Shown here one piece after another: positions 9,016 to 19,619 of a DNA stretch of 29,846 bases; positions within the stretch are counted from its first letter, which is position 1; each line of letters starts with the position of its first letter. The position numbers and the translations under genes were made by a program. The notes under the pieces were generated by a model. The model worked only from the letters and a program-made list of their open reading frames with translations, had not been told where the DNA came from and made no database searches. Source of the DNA: Plantago elongata (Eukaryota; Streptophyta; Magnoliopsida; Lamiales; Plantaginaceae); NCBI GenBank assembly GCA_036897095.1, contig JAYMSP010001667.1, forward strand, positions 1-29,846, given 5' to 3'.

Positions 9016-9454
9016 GAGTGGTATCATTGTCTGAAATGCGGGAAGGGCGTATAGCTCAGTTAACGACCTGAAAATTCCTCGTCATTCAACAAGCGTCCGA
9101 TGGAAACTGGAGTCCCTGAGCAGGCAAGAGAAAACCCCCGTCCCCGGGTTGAATCTGCACGCCAAAATCCGCCACCAAAAGCCCCGACCACAACTACTTG
9201 CCCCTTTTGCGTGAAGTCAGGCCATACTGAGACACAATGCTGGCACAAGACCGGACGATACCTAATGTGACGAAGCGATCAGCACCATCTTCGGAATTGC
9301 CCATCTGCATCCTCAAAGGATTCACGCCCCAGTGCTCCAGCCAATGCTAATCCCACTGGTCGCCAGAATGTCCGACCCAGAGCGTTTATGATGACAGCAG
9401 AACCAAGAAGTCCTTCGTCACTTAATGCCATTGAAGCTACGATTTCCATTACAT
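9016..9454 (+). pseudogene. G1 gag C-terminal remnant with CCHC knuckles
   Basis: The capsid part of gag is deleted. Recognisable sequence starts near 9063 (PENSSSFNKRPMETG, aligned with NSSSVVNKLPMDTG in G2). The first zinc knuckle, CPFCVKSGHTETQC at 9199-9240, keeps all CX2CX4HX4C ligands. The second knuckle is ruined: relative to G2 its first Cys is Tyr and its second is lost next to a TGA. RPSAPANANPTGRQNVRPRAFMMTAEP then leads into protease. Bases 9027-9060 are filler not explained by gag. Confidence 0.8.
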
Positions 9455-10073
9455 CCATCCCTGGTACAGCTTTATTTGATAGTGGAGCAACGCATTCTTT
9501 CATTGCTGACTGATATGCTAGGAAGTTAAATATTACTCCAGTTAAACTAGCATATTACTTCGATATCGGGCCCCTTTTGGCAGTAGTGTAATATCGGATA
9601 GGGTTTACACTAACTGCGCAGTTTAGTATCTGGGTAAAAGTTATCCAGCAGACCTGATAGAAATACGATTAGACACGCATGATTTAATTCTAGGCATGGA
9701 TTGGTTGTATGTACATCAGGCCATACTCGACTACCGAAATCGACAAATTTCCTTACGAAAACCACTTACCTTTGGAACTCCCACTTCTGCCCGAACCCGA
9801 ATAATCTCTGCAGCTAGGGCATGCATATGCTTGAAGCATGGGTGCCAAGCCTACCTAGCCTACTTGATTAACCCCGCATTGGATCAAACCAAAATAGAAA
9901 ATGTCAAAGTTGTAAGGGAATTTCTGGATGTATTCCCGGAAGAACTCAACACGCTACCACCGCATCGTGAAGTGGAGTTTGTTATAGAAACCCACCCTAG
10001 AGCGGAACCTGTGTCCCGAACACCGTACCGAATGGCCCCAGCTGAGCTCCATGAAATCAAGACTTAACTATAA
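9455..10073 (+). pseudogene. G1 aspartic protease and pol N-terminal linker
   Basis: The catalytic LFDSGATHSF is at about 9470-9500, followed by a TGA at 9511. Bases 9540-9690 are badly decayed. The frame recovers at 9696 with MDWLYVHQAILDYRNRQISL (the LGMDWL motif of chromovirus protease) and DQTKIENVKVVREFLDVFPEEL, HREVEFVIE and RTPYRMAPAEL, the standard entry into RT. TAA codons at 10065 and 10071 lie where relatives have Gln. Compare 28559-29437 of G3, where the same region is open. Confidence 0.88.
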
Positions 10074-11220
10074 GAGCTACTGGAAAAAGGATTCATTCGT
10101 CCAAGTAGTTCCCCCTGGGGTGCTCCGGTGTTGTTCGTCAAGAGAAAGACGGTACATTGAGGATGTGTATAGATTATCGAAGGCTAAATAATCTAACTGT
10201 CAAGAACAAGTACCCGCTACCCCATATCGACGAGTTGTTTGATTTATTGCAAAGATCCTCGGTATACTCAAAACTGGATCTAAGACAAGGGTATTACCAA
10301 TTAAGGGTCCGGGAGGAGGATATTCGTAAAATAGCTTTTAACACTCGATATGGACATTTTGAGTTTGTAGTTATGCCCTTTGGTCTGACCAATGCACCTG
10401 CATCTTTCATGGAATGCATCGAACATTTCGACCATATTTGGACAAGTTCGTCATCATTTTCATCGATGATATATTAGTCTTTTCCAAAAGTCGGGAAGAA
10501 CATGCCGCGCACTTGAGATTGGTACTTCAGTTGTATGCTAAATTTAGCAAGTGCGAATTTTGGCTGTCGGAAGTTAAATTCTTAGGACACAAGATATCCA
10601 GAGAAGTTCTACAAGTTGACTAGGACAAGATCGAAGCCATATTAACATGGAAACAACCTGAAACAGCTACCGAAGTCCGAAGTTTTCTGGGATTGGCCAG
10701 ATATTACCGACGGTTCATTCAAGATTTCTCAAAGATTGCGAAGCCTCTGCATCTTCTCACTGCCAAGAATGCCAAATTCGAATGGACCGAGAAGTGTGAT
10801 ATCAGCTTTCAAGAGCTAAAGAAAAGATTAACTTCGGCACCAATCTTGACCCTACCTCAAGGCTCTAAAGATTTCATAGTCTATACAGATGCATCTGGAG
10901 AAGGATATGGTTGTGAGCTGACACAACGAGGAAAGGTTACTGCCTATGCATCTCGAAGGTTGAAGTCCCACGAACAAAATTATCCGACACATGATTTGGA
11001 ACAGGGAGTGATTATCTTCGCATTGGCCAAGTGGAGACATTACCTGTACGGTGCGACTTTTGAGATTGTTACAGATCATAAGAGTTTGAAATACCTCTTC
11101 ACTCAAAAGGAACTCAATATGCGCCAACGATGATGGATGGAGTTCTTAGAAGATTATGACTGTACCATTATGTACCAGTCAGGCAAATCTAATGTGGTAG
11201 CAGATGACTTAAGCCAGAAA
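10074..11220 (+). pseudogene. G1 reverse transcriptase and RNase H
   Basis: RT blocks in order: [38 protein letters not shown] (10160-10220), [14 protein letters not shown] (catalytic Asp), [15 protein letters not shown], and FIDDILVFS at about 10455-10481 carrying the Asp-Asp pair. Frameshifts lie near 10145 and 10425, and a TAG at 10621 interrupts the thumb. RNase H starts with the tether [21 protein letters not shown]. The acidic residues are visible in [10 protein letters not shown] (10876), [20 protein letters not shown] and [16 protein letters not shown] at 11131 follows NMRQR, where relatives have a second Arg. A single frame then runs on to the end of pol. Confidence 0.92.
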
Positions 11221-12777
11221 AAGAACAGTATTCCAGTTGCATCTAAATTGGGAATTTTGCAAGTGAAACCGAGGCTGGGATACAGTGGTCAAGCTATAAG
11301 GTCGGATCTCTACGAACATATCAAGGAATGCCAACCATTGGATCCAGCATTCAACAAATTAAAGGTGGAAACTCAAAGCGAGAAGTCTCCGTTAAGACTT
11401 GATGATAAAGGAGTGTTACGATACAAGGAAAGATTATGGATTCCACGGGAATTGAGGAACAAAGTTCTCGACGACGGTCATAAAACCATCTACAACATCC
11501 ATCCCAGAGGAAACAAGATGTACGCTAACCTCAAAGGAAAGTTCTGGTAGCATGGGATGAAATGGGATATTGCTGCCTACGTACAGAAGTGTCTGACCTG
11601 CCAGATGGTAAAAGTCGAGAATCAACGGCCAGCCGGATTATTACAACCTCTGCCAATTCCCTGTTGAAAATGGGACCAAATAACCATTGATTTCGTCACC
11701 GGATTTCCAAAAATTCACGGATATGACAGCATTTGGGTAATCGTAGACAGATTGACCAAATCTGCTCATTCCATTCCCGTCGGATTGCAGTACAACGTAG
11801 AGAAATTGGCGGAACTATATATATGAGAAATTGTGCGACTACATGGAATTCCTGTCAGTATAGTGTCCGATCGAGACCCGAAATTTACTTTCCGATTGTG
11901 GCAATAATTGCAGAGAGGTCTGGGATCGCAATTGAAATTCAGTACTGCCGCTCACCCACAAACTGATGGATAATCAGAAAGAACCATCAGGTTCCTTGAA
12001 GACCTACTCAAATCATGCAGTTTGGATTTTCCTGGAACCTGGATCAAACACTTACCATTGATTGAGTTCACCTACAACAACGGCTACCAAGCTTCAATTC
12101 ATATGGCACCGTATGAGGCTCTTTACGGTTGAAAATGTCGATCACCGTTGGATTGGGATATGGAGGATTGGAAGAATACTTCAACTCGAGGAGAAAATGC
12201 TTTACATCCCGAGATAGTTAAGGAGTCAATTGAGAAGGTACCGATGATCCGGCAACGGATTAAAGCGCCCCAGGATAGACATAAATCATACGCCGATCGT
12301 CGATGAAAGCACTTAGAATTCGAAGAAGGAGGCCGAGTATTCTTAAAGATTTCTCCGATGAAAGGTATCAAAAGAATTGGAAAAGGAGGAAAACTGGCAC
12401 CCCGGTACATTGGGCCATTTGAGATAACTAGAAGAGTTGGACCGGTTGCCTATGAGTTGGCACTTCTGATGAACCTTACCGGAATTCACAACGTCTTCCA
12501 TGTGTCCCAGCTTAAGAAATACCACCCTGACCCTGAACTTATCCTCCAACCCACTGACATCAGATTTGAAGAAAACTTTACTTACGAAGAGAAACCCCTC
12601 CGAGTCCTAGATACTCGAGTGAAAGAACTTAGGAATAAGCAGATTCCTTTAGTCAAGATTTTATGGCAGAATCATACTCTGGAGGAAGCGACATGGGAGA
12701 AAGAAGCTGACATACGGGAGAAGTATCCATATTTATTCGCCAAGGATAGGTTGAATTTGGAGGACCAAATTCCCTAA
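11221..12777 (+). pseudogene. G1 integrase with GPY/F module and chromodomain
   Basis: Integrase inserts the DNA copy; in chromoviruses a C-terminal chromodomain directs it to chromatin. The HHCC zinc module is seen in GHKTIYNIHP and KCLTCQMVK. The catalytic core shows WDQITIDFVTGFP (first Asp), IVSDRDPKFT (second Asp) and ERTIRFLEDLL (Glu). GPFEITRRVGPVAYEL and IHNVFHVSQLKKYHPDP form the GPY/F part, and a Tekay-type chromodomain follows (LDTRVKELRNKQIPLVKILW, EEATWE), ending at TAA 12775. One frame is kept throughout, but stops occur at 11548, 11665, 11824, 11905, 11971, 12130 and 12304, most at Trp, Gln or Arg positions. The 140 codons from 12358 are open. Confidence 0.93.
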
Positions 12778-12789
12778 AGTGGGGGAGAG
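12778..12789 (+). other. Polypurine tract of G1
   Basis: AGTGGGGGAGAG lies between the pol stop and the TG of the 3' LTR, the plus-strand primer of reverse transcription. The same tract is found in G3 at 28547-28558. Confidence 0.93.
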
Positions 12790-13109
12790 TGTAAGAGCCG
12801 CGAATTTGGTACGTACCAGGAATTAATTTAATTTTAATATTATTTTTTTAAAACAGGAGACCGACCCCTGACATAACACGGGCGAAAATATTGACCGTGA
12901 ATATTGAATCGAATTTAGAAATTAAACGCCGAGCGAAATCGCCAGATATTTACTAACGGATAATAAAATAATAATAAAAATTATAAAATAAAAATATTTA
13001 TTTTTGTTTTTATATGGCTTTAGTTTGCCTTGAATATTGCCCGGAAATCAATTTAATATTTTTTCGGAATTTATTTACGAGCCGTTTGTAGTCCAGAAGA
13101 AGCCAGGTG

Positions 13110-13117
13110 TATATAAT
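13110..13117 (+). promoter_or_regulatory. TATA box of the G1 LTR
   Basis: TATATAAT about 320 bases into the LTR and about 30 bases before a transition to a C-rich leader-like sequence. The minus-strand LTR has TATATATA at 27893-27900 before an equivalent GC-rich stretch. This would drive the genomic RNA. Confidence 0.6.
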
Positions 13118-14587
13118 GGTAAAAGGACTATAATAATCTTAAAATTGCCTTCTTCTTTTCCCCAATTCTCTTCCTTCCTCGTTCAAACCACGCAGCCCCT
13201 TCATTGTCATTCTTCTCCGCCCTCGGTTTTTCTCCAAACTGCCGCCCCACGAATTTGACCCACCCTCTTCTACGGCATGACGGATGCGTGGCGGAGGAGG
13301 ACCATGGCGTGGCTGACGGGGGAAGACCTTGGCCGCATGGCCAACGCATGTTGGGTGGAGACACAAGCCATGTCGGGTGAATCAGGCGACCTCCGCCTGT
13401 AAATTGACCGGCTCCGCCACTCCTTTCGACCGCACCACACCACCCAACGGAAGAAACCAAGTTGTAGCCTTTGCCCTGCTCAATCTTTTCCTCTCTCACC
13501 CCAATTTCATTCCCGTATCCCCTCTTCACCGCGCCTCCAACCACCGCGGCGCCACCCACGCCACCTCCCCGCCGGACTTGAGTCGCCATTCACGGTCGAC
13601 TTCCGGTTAGTAGCTTCGCTTGCGAGTTAAAATTATTTTCGGGATGGGTATTTGTGTTCTTGTTGGTATCGGTTTGATTTTTCCTCTTTCCTGTTGAATT
13701 TTTCCTCATACTCTGTTTGTATTAGAGTACAGTAGGATTATAATTATATTAGATTCATATGACTTTGCTTGAATGTTGTGAGCTCGCGATTTTTATGCTA
13801 ATTCTGCTCGTTATGGTCATGAGGTTCTATATTGTGCATGTTGGATTGCATTTAGGAAGTATTAACTGATTAGCAAAGGTGAAACTAGAATGTCATACTC
13901 TGTTGGTATTTTGCAGACTGCTTATTGTAGTGTAGTAGACTGGCTTACTTGCGTATTCGAAATTCAAGAAGAATTTATGCTTGTACAAAATTTATTATTG
14001 CAAGGAACGAGCCACTTGGTTGATATGAGGTCTAATCTAATGACTCATAAATTGGAAACTTACGAGGCTGTTTTGTCATACTTGCTGATTATGCCACCAG
14101 AAAAGAATATGTCCGGTTTGATGGAATTAATAGAAGTCTAAAATAATGAGGAAGAAACCTACTGATTATTGTAGTGTGACTTAGTTGCACATATTTGATA
14201 GTCAAGTAAAGAGTTTATGTTTATGCAATTTTTGGTTCTCTGTGCTGTTTACATTTTTATAGAGTTAAGACTAGGAGTAATGCACTTCACTTAAATTCAG
14301 GTCCCTGTAAATGAATTTGCACGCACATAGTAGCTTAGGTTCTGAATTAATTCCAACCTGAACATGAAAATAAATACTGTGTTGACCTTGAATATAGTTG
14401 GTTCGTCTTATATGCTTATGTGGAAGTAAGTGCGTCAGCGTCTTCATGTCAAAATTATTGTCACTTAGTTATAATTGCTGTGGGGAAATTTTAAGGGAGT
14501 TCTTTAATTATTTTTAGTATCGAAGTTAAGTAAGTATTGTCTATTTATCAGGAGTTACGAAGTTGCATAATTTGCGAGATATCTAAG

Positions 14588-15372
14588 GTGAGTGATGACT
14601 GGCTTTCGGCATCAGGCCCTGGGAAAAGTTAAAATGCTATCTTTCTTCGCCTTAAAATTCCAGTATCTATTTTTGCTTCCTTATCTATCTGTCTAATGCT
14701 ACTTCGACTATGAGACGACATTCTGACTAACCCGGCACGATTACTAATCACGATTATTTGATTAGCATGGAATCTGTTGGAACTGAATTTTGATCGTAGC
14801 TTGATTCTGACCTGATAGTCTGCTATTCATGTTATCCTGTGATATTGCATCTTGATTGTGTCCTGTTATTCCACATGAACTGCATTGTACGAAAAATGAT
14901 TTTGAAAGCAATCCCACACACTGTTTGTTTTTTCTGAAAATTGGGAAAAAACGTCTTGGTCGACATACTTGTTATTGATGATGGGTTATGCAACCTGCAG
15001 CTATTTTTCGGGCTCGTGTTTATGTGTTGGACTATTCAAACGGTCCTTTTTATGTGTTGCGGTGGGTCGCTGCCCATCATTCAAGCAACTCCCTGGAGAT
15101 CGCTACTCACCCTGTTATCCGACCAATACCTGATCAGTTTGGTCTAGCCCAAGACAGTTACTATTTAAGTACTGTAAACTGGCACCTTTCATGTGCTAAG
15201 GTCGTGATCGTGAGTGCGTGTTAACGGTTTTTTCCTATTTTAAAAGTGCCTTATCAGCGTGTTGTGTTGGTTTGCTATACTGATTGTGTTCATACTCATG
15301 TTCATGCATGCTTGATTATCCTCACTGAGTCTTTATGACTGACACTCTCCTGTTTAATAATGTTTTTCCCAG
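14588..15372 (+). other. Candidate leader intron within the G1 LTR
   Basis: Donor CTAAG|GTGAGTGA at 14588 and acceptor TTTTTCCCAG|GA at 15371-15372, with a branch-like CTGAC about 30 bases upstream, form a good plant GT-AG intron of 785 bases. The donor block is conserved in the other LTR (minus strand, GAAG|GTGAGTGA at 26008). The acceptor is present in the 5' LTR tail at 8206-8207. The second LTR tail at 8811 starts exactly at the base after this acceptor. Confidence 0.4.
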
Positions 15373-15578
15373 GACAAGAGCACAAAGAAAGGTCAGGGTA
15401 GATAGGCTGACAAACTGATTGTAGACACCGTACTCCGGTGCTACTCGATAGATGTGTGTATTTACTGTTAAATTATAACTTATATTTGGGGTCTGTAATA
15501 ACTATTATTTTTTTATATATCAATGTATTTTGAAGTTCGGCATGTTCCTTGACGTCCGGACCAGACCGGGGCCTTACA

Positions 15579-15618
15579 CATGGTGATTGATCAAAATCAC
15601 TAACATATATTCCTAACA
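15579..15618 (-). repeat. Start of the Copia C 3' LTR (40 bases)
   Basis: On the minus strand the sequence after the purine tract begins TGTTAGGAATATATG, a typical Sirevirus LTR start. It contains the near-palindrome GTGATT-GATCAA-AATCAC (15583-15600). It is cut by the G1 LTR end at 15578. Without a partner LTR the call is tentative. Confidence 0.5.
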
Positions 15619-15634
15619 AATTTCTTCCTTTTTG
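15619..15634 (-). other. Polypurine tract of Copia C
   Basis: AAAAAGGAAGAAATT on the minus strand, directly before TGTTAGG. Position and composition fit a plus-strand primer, though it lacks the usual run of G. Confidence 0.45.
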
Positions 15635-16018
15635 ATCAGTCACCCATGACTATCTTAAAGTCCTATTGCAAACATGAAAGTGAAAACAATCCACCACTTA
15701 ATCATTTCAAAAGATATTCAATCAGATAAATTAAGTGTAGAAAGTAAGTTCAACCAAATCACAAGAAGTGATCTTTGCTGACAAGTTATCTTCTTATATA
15801 TGATTATTGAGAGTATGATCTAAAGAAAGGACATTACAGATTATAAGATAACTTTCACAAATGTATTGCAAAGAAATACAGTTAGCATCATTACAAAATA
15901 CTAAGTAAATTAGGACAACAGGAAAGTCCAAGCTCCAAGTAAGCATCCTAATGAACTAGTCTTCAAGTCTACAAAAATAACTTAAGTTCAGAGACCTTAT
16001 GTTCTTAAACATCTTCAA
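15635..16018 (-). other. 3' untranslated segment of Copia C
   Basis: About 380 AT-rich bases between the stop of the 3' gene (16019) and the purine tract. No ORF of note; T-rich runs and TTTGTAATGATG-like stretches suit a plant 3' UTR. No repeats seen. Confidence 0.45.
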
Positions 16019-18736
16019 TCAATGGGGATCAACCTTCATGCAGTCTTCAACATATTCATAATATAGCCTTCTGACAGAGAGCTCTGTCTTTCTGGCTAAA
16101 TCAAAAATCTCTTTGTAAGCTTTGTCAAGGGCTTCATGTTTTTCCAAACAGTCTTTCTTAGAGTTCACAAAGTTCTTGACCGAAAAGTACTTTCCCCACA
16201 CCCAAGCATGATTGATTTTTAGCAAAGATAACTCTAAATACTTGTTAATTTCTTCACAACATGCAATGTCATCCTGGTATTATTCCCTTGTCATGTAAAA
16301 TGACTATTAGGTTTGAACACCTTACTTGTTCTGTTTGTTGAGAGTTCCATCTAGCTTTCTGTTCTTGTGCACATAATTTGTCTTTGGATAAGGACAGATT
16401 TCATCCAATGGCTTTTTCATAGCCTCAGTGCTTATATGAACCTCAAAATTAAGCCACTTGTGAGTATTCTTTGAATTAAGTAGAGTAGGCTAATTGGTTT
16501 TATATGCCATCATTTGCATAGAGATAGAATCTAGAAACTTCTTGTTTACTATTAAATGTTGTAGCTCAAGAATCCAGTATCCGTTATGGAGATGTATGCA
16601 TCTGTAGGATGATTGGTTGTCATTAGTCTTGACATTCAATTTGAGCAGCAGTTGGTCTTTCTTCTTGTTCTTCTTCTTGAACTCTGCCAAACTGCATGCT
16701 CCAATGCATTCTACTGTTCAGACCTTTCTCCACTTCTACTTGCTTTCTGGGGTTTTTGCTGGAAGTTCCACCTTGAGTTGAATTGGTGATTCCAGAAGGA
16801 GTTCTTCGATTTTCAGCCAGAGGAGTTTTAGATAGTCTTTCCACTCTTCTTCTCTTCCTGTGAAGTGGATGCTCCTCTCTGTCAGTCTCTTTATCATCAT
16901 AATCATCATTGTAGTTCTTGAGTGGAGACTTACAGGCTTCCTCTTTATCTTTAATTTCTCCTTCTTCATTTTCATGTTCTTCTTCAGAAGGCTTAATTCC
17001 TTCAAATATAACAAGGGCCTTGTAACCCCTAGTTATCATAATTCTTAGCCTTGTTCTTGGTTCTTCAGAAGGCATGTCCTGCTCTGGAACTTGACTTGTT
17101 GAGGAGATTTATTTTCTCATTCTTCCTCTACCTTTATGGGTAGTTTTCTCTTCCACCATAGTCATGAGTGACTGACTCAAACTAACATAAGAGTGAGACA
17201 GAAACTCAAAGTTCTATTGTAGGTTGTTGTGCACCTGGACTAGCTTCTGAACTTCTTTTTTGAGCTTATATCTCTTGAAGGAGTGTCTGCTCCTTTTGGT
17301 TTAGCTCTTCCATTGGATGCAAGATAGACTCAGCCTTCAGAATAGCATATTGTGCTTCATCAAGTGCTCTGTTAGTATTGTTGCAGTCCTCATCCCTAAC
17401 CATGCCTAAGTCTTTCTGAGACAAAGCTATGCTAGTGGCTCTATGCAGTAGGAGCTTAGCAACTGGCTTAAGGTCAGTAGGTACATAATCGAGTACCTGG
17501 AAATCTTGAACAACGAGTTTATTTCTGAGTGCTTGATACACCGTACTTCTTCCGAGGAATTTTCCTTCTCAGGAAGTTACAGATGGAGATGAGAAGATAA
17601 TGTGGAGCAAGAAGTGATCTCTTCAGGTGAGATACATTCAACTCGTCCTCTTCTGGAGCCAAATCTTGTGTTTCTTAATAATCATCAGTGCTCAGTATAA
17701 TTGGTTCATTGTGAGCAGGCTCAGCATCTACTTTCTCTTTCCCTCTAATGCTGGCTTTCTAAGAGTATGACTCAGAAGGTCTATCTAATGTAGCCTTAGC
17801 ATCTTGCTCAATATCATCAGTCACCAAAGCTTCCAACTCTGCAGCCGTGACTTCGATATCTTGCTTCAGTTTTAGCTTTTCTTCAAGAAGTGCTTTCTCC
17901 TTGAGATTCTCTGCCTCAATCATTAGTAATTGGGCTTCTTTAGCTTCAACCAGAGATTGGTACTCCTGACTGTGCTTGGTCTCTTAATCCAACAGCTCTC
18001 TGAGTCTTGTGACTCTAGCTTCAACAACCTTCAAATCTTCAGAGTGATCGGCTTGTTGTTCTTGTTGTTGATTCTGCTGGGATTGACCATGTTGTTTTGC
18101 TGGAGGTGATGATTGATTTGATGTTGGTGGATACCACTGAGAAGAATCTTCAGCAGTTGGAGTACCTTTTCTGGCTTCTCCTTGTCTCATTCCACTTGTC
18201 CTTGGTGGACCATCATCATCATTATCTGAATGATCACTGTCATCACCTTCACCTATTTATGAACGAACTTCAAAGGAGTCTTCCACTTCATTTTCATCAT
18301 GCTCTTCCTCTTCATCGGAAACCAAGTTGATTATTTCAGAAAAGGTAATCCGCTTCCCATTAACTTCCTCCTGCTTAGAAGGGTATACTTTGAGCGTCTG
18401 GGGCAATACTGGATTCAGATCCATTTCCCGCTTGGTCGCTTCATTAGCTTCATTGAAGGCGTTCATCAGCTTCTCACTTAGAGAATAGTCTAAGTCTTCA
18501 TCCACCATTTGGTGAAAGGAGAACTCTGGGAAAGAACCATGAATGTAGTTCTCCAGATCAAGAGCACGTGCCCTCCTTTCTGGATTGTCAATCACCTTGG
18601 CAAGCTCCGTAAGATCAACTTTTCTGAGCTTTTTCCATTGCTTGAAACATTTGACGTATCGATTCAAGGTGATTGTCTGAAAGAATCTCTTCAGATCGAG
18701 TGGAGCTTCCACGTCGATTACTGGTAATTCTTGAGC
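16019..18736 (-). pseudogene. Exon 6 (last exon) of the Copia C 3' gene
   Basis: Opens in phase 0 with AQELPVIDVEAPLDL, then 150 residues including FFQTITLNRYVKCFKQWKKLRK and NPERRARALDLENYIHGSF, ending in an acidic run and a TAA at 18257. In the same frame follow a Gln/Ser/Pro-rich linker and a coiled coil (VVEARVTRLRELLD, stop at 17984, then SLVEAKEAQLLMIEAENLKEK). A shift near 17560 leads to YQALRNKLVVQDFQVLDYVP. A second shift leads to the segment with SEEEHENEEGEIKDKEE and HRKRRRVERL (17075-16623). The last block (16690-16019) holds HLHNGYWILELQHLIVNKKF, LLKINHAWVWGKYFSVKNF and ends EDCMKVDPH. It reads as real protein throughout despite at least three shifts. I do not recognise its family. 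Confidence 0.7.
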
Positions 18737-18821
18737 CTGAAAGAAATTGTTTCAAATTAGTTTTATTCAAACCAACTTGTAGTTATTTGAGCTTAAGCGA
18801 AGTTTATGTTTCTGAGCATAC

Positions 18822-19619
18822 CTGTGTTTCAACACTAGGCTCGTCTACTTGTTCTTCTTGAGCAACTGCTGCTTCAGATACTGGGGCCAGAGGAGTGGCA
18901 GAGTCCTCTTGTTCCATTCTTTCTTCTCGAGCATGAGAACAAAAATCAAACTTAGATATTGATTACAGAAAGATGTGAAAGATAAGAAGTTCTGAGAATT
19001 CACTTACTTCCAAGTTAGGAAGCTCAGAGACTTGTCTTTCAGAAACCAGAGCGGCTTCTGGCATCCTTCTGGAGACTTGGCTATTGCCACCTGGTCTATC
19101 TCCATAGGTGATGTGTAGATTTCTAGAGATTCCTTAGCTACCCTTTCTTCAGTAGAAACCTATTTCAAGAAGAAGTTTGATTAAGAAGTTTGAAATAGTG
19201 TTCAAGAGATTCAGAAAGACAATGGTCCTGTTTTACATACCTACGCTACAAAAGCCTCAGGAGCAATTTCTTTAGAAAGCTTTGCAACCTCTGGATTCTC
19301 TTGGACTTGTGATGTTTCCACCACTTCTGCTTCTTTCTCAGTTATTGCCTGTTCAGAGACACTTGGAGTTAGATAAATATACAAGAATTTTTCTTAAGTA
19401 TAAAATTGTTTCTTTTCAGAGACAATTTATTACCTGCACTTCAGGCAATGTTTCTTGTACATTGGAGGTTGAACGGATCTCTTCTCCATTCAGAGAGGCG
19501 GGTGCAATGTCTTCCCCCATCTCTGTGGTCTCCATGAAAGCCTCTAACAAATGAAGCTTATGAGTAACAAGTAAATCATATACATGTCTAACAAGTTAGA
19601 TACAAACTACTATTGTTAC
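18822..19619 (-). other. Cluster of five small introns and four short exons
   Basis: On the minus strand: intron 1 19619-19542 (GTAACA...TTAGAG); exon 2 19541-19434 (108 nt); intron 2 19433-19349 (GTAATA...GAACAG); exon 3 19348-19241 (108 nt, last codon TAG where exon 2 has CAG); intron 3 19240-19160 (GTATGT...AAATAG); exon 4 19159-19008 (152 nt, one base short, internal frameshift); intron 4 19007-18926 (GTAAGT...TCGAG); exon 5 18925-18822; intron 5 18821-18737 (GTATGC...CTTTCAG). All introns are 78-85 nt; the phase is 0 except at the uncertain acceptor of intron 4. Exons are Glu/Ala/Val-rich with recurring short motifs (VQETLPEVQ, VQENPEV). Confidence 0.75.

Larger units (their letters stand above)
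8146..15578 (+). mobile_element. Gypsy G1: Ty3/gypsy chromovirus (Tekay/Del type) with rearranged 5' end
   Basis: Order of parts: LTR tail, initiator-Met primer site, leader, second LTR tail, gag C-terminus, protease, RT, RNase H, integrase, GPY/F, chromodomain, polypurine tract, complete 3' LTR. The LTR has ends TGTAAG...CTTACA and length 2789 bases, as in long-LTR Tekay/Del chromoviruses. The 5' LTR keeps only its last 267 bases, and the N-terminal half of gag is missing. Pol has about a dozen stops and two clear frameshifts. Confidence 0.9.
12790..15578 (+). repeat. Complete 3' LTR of G1 (2789 bases)
   Basis: Begins TGTAAGAGCCGCG and ends GGGGCCTTACA, so the ends form the inverted pair TGTAAG/CTTACA. 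U3 runs to about 13140 with a TATA box at 13110; the transcribed part is over 2.4 kb. It starts with a C-rich stretch (13140-13600) whose overlapping Pro/Arg/Gly ORFs on both strands are composition artefacts. Blocks shared with the minus-strand LTR 25254-28546 include TGAGTGATGACTGGC...GGCATCAGGCCCTGGGAAAA (14591-14633) and GGTGGGTCGCTGCCCA (15061-15076); the last 250 bases differ between the two. No gene is supported inside. Confidence 0.92.

Noticed and set aside
9044..9065. tRNA-like stretch GGGCGTATAGCTCAGTTAACG resembling a tRNA 5' end and D-arm
   Set aside because: No anticodon arm, T-arm or acceptor complement follows; gag sequence resumes within 20 bases. It is filler at a recombination joint at most.
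13128..13610. Overlapping Pro/Arg/Gly-rich ORFs on both strands
   Set aside because: They lie in the C-rich leader part of the G1 LTR, on opposite strands over the same bases, with no domain or conservation in the other LTR.
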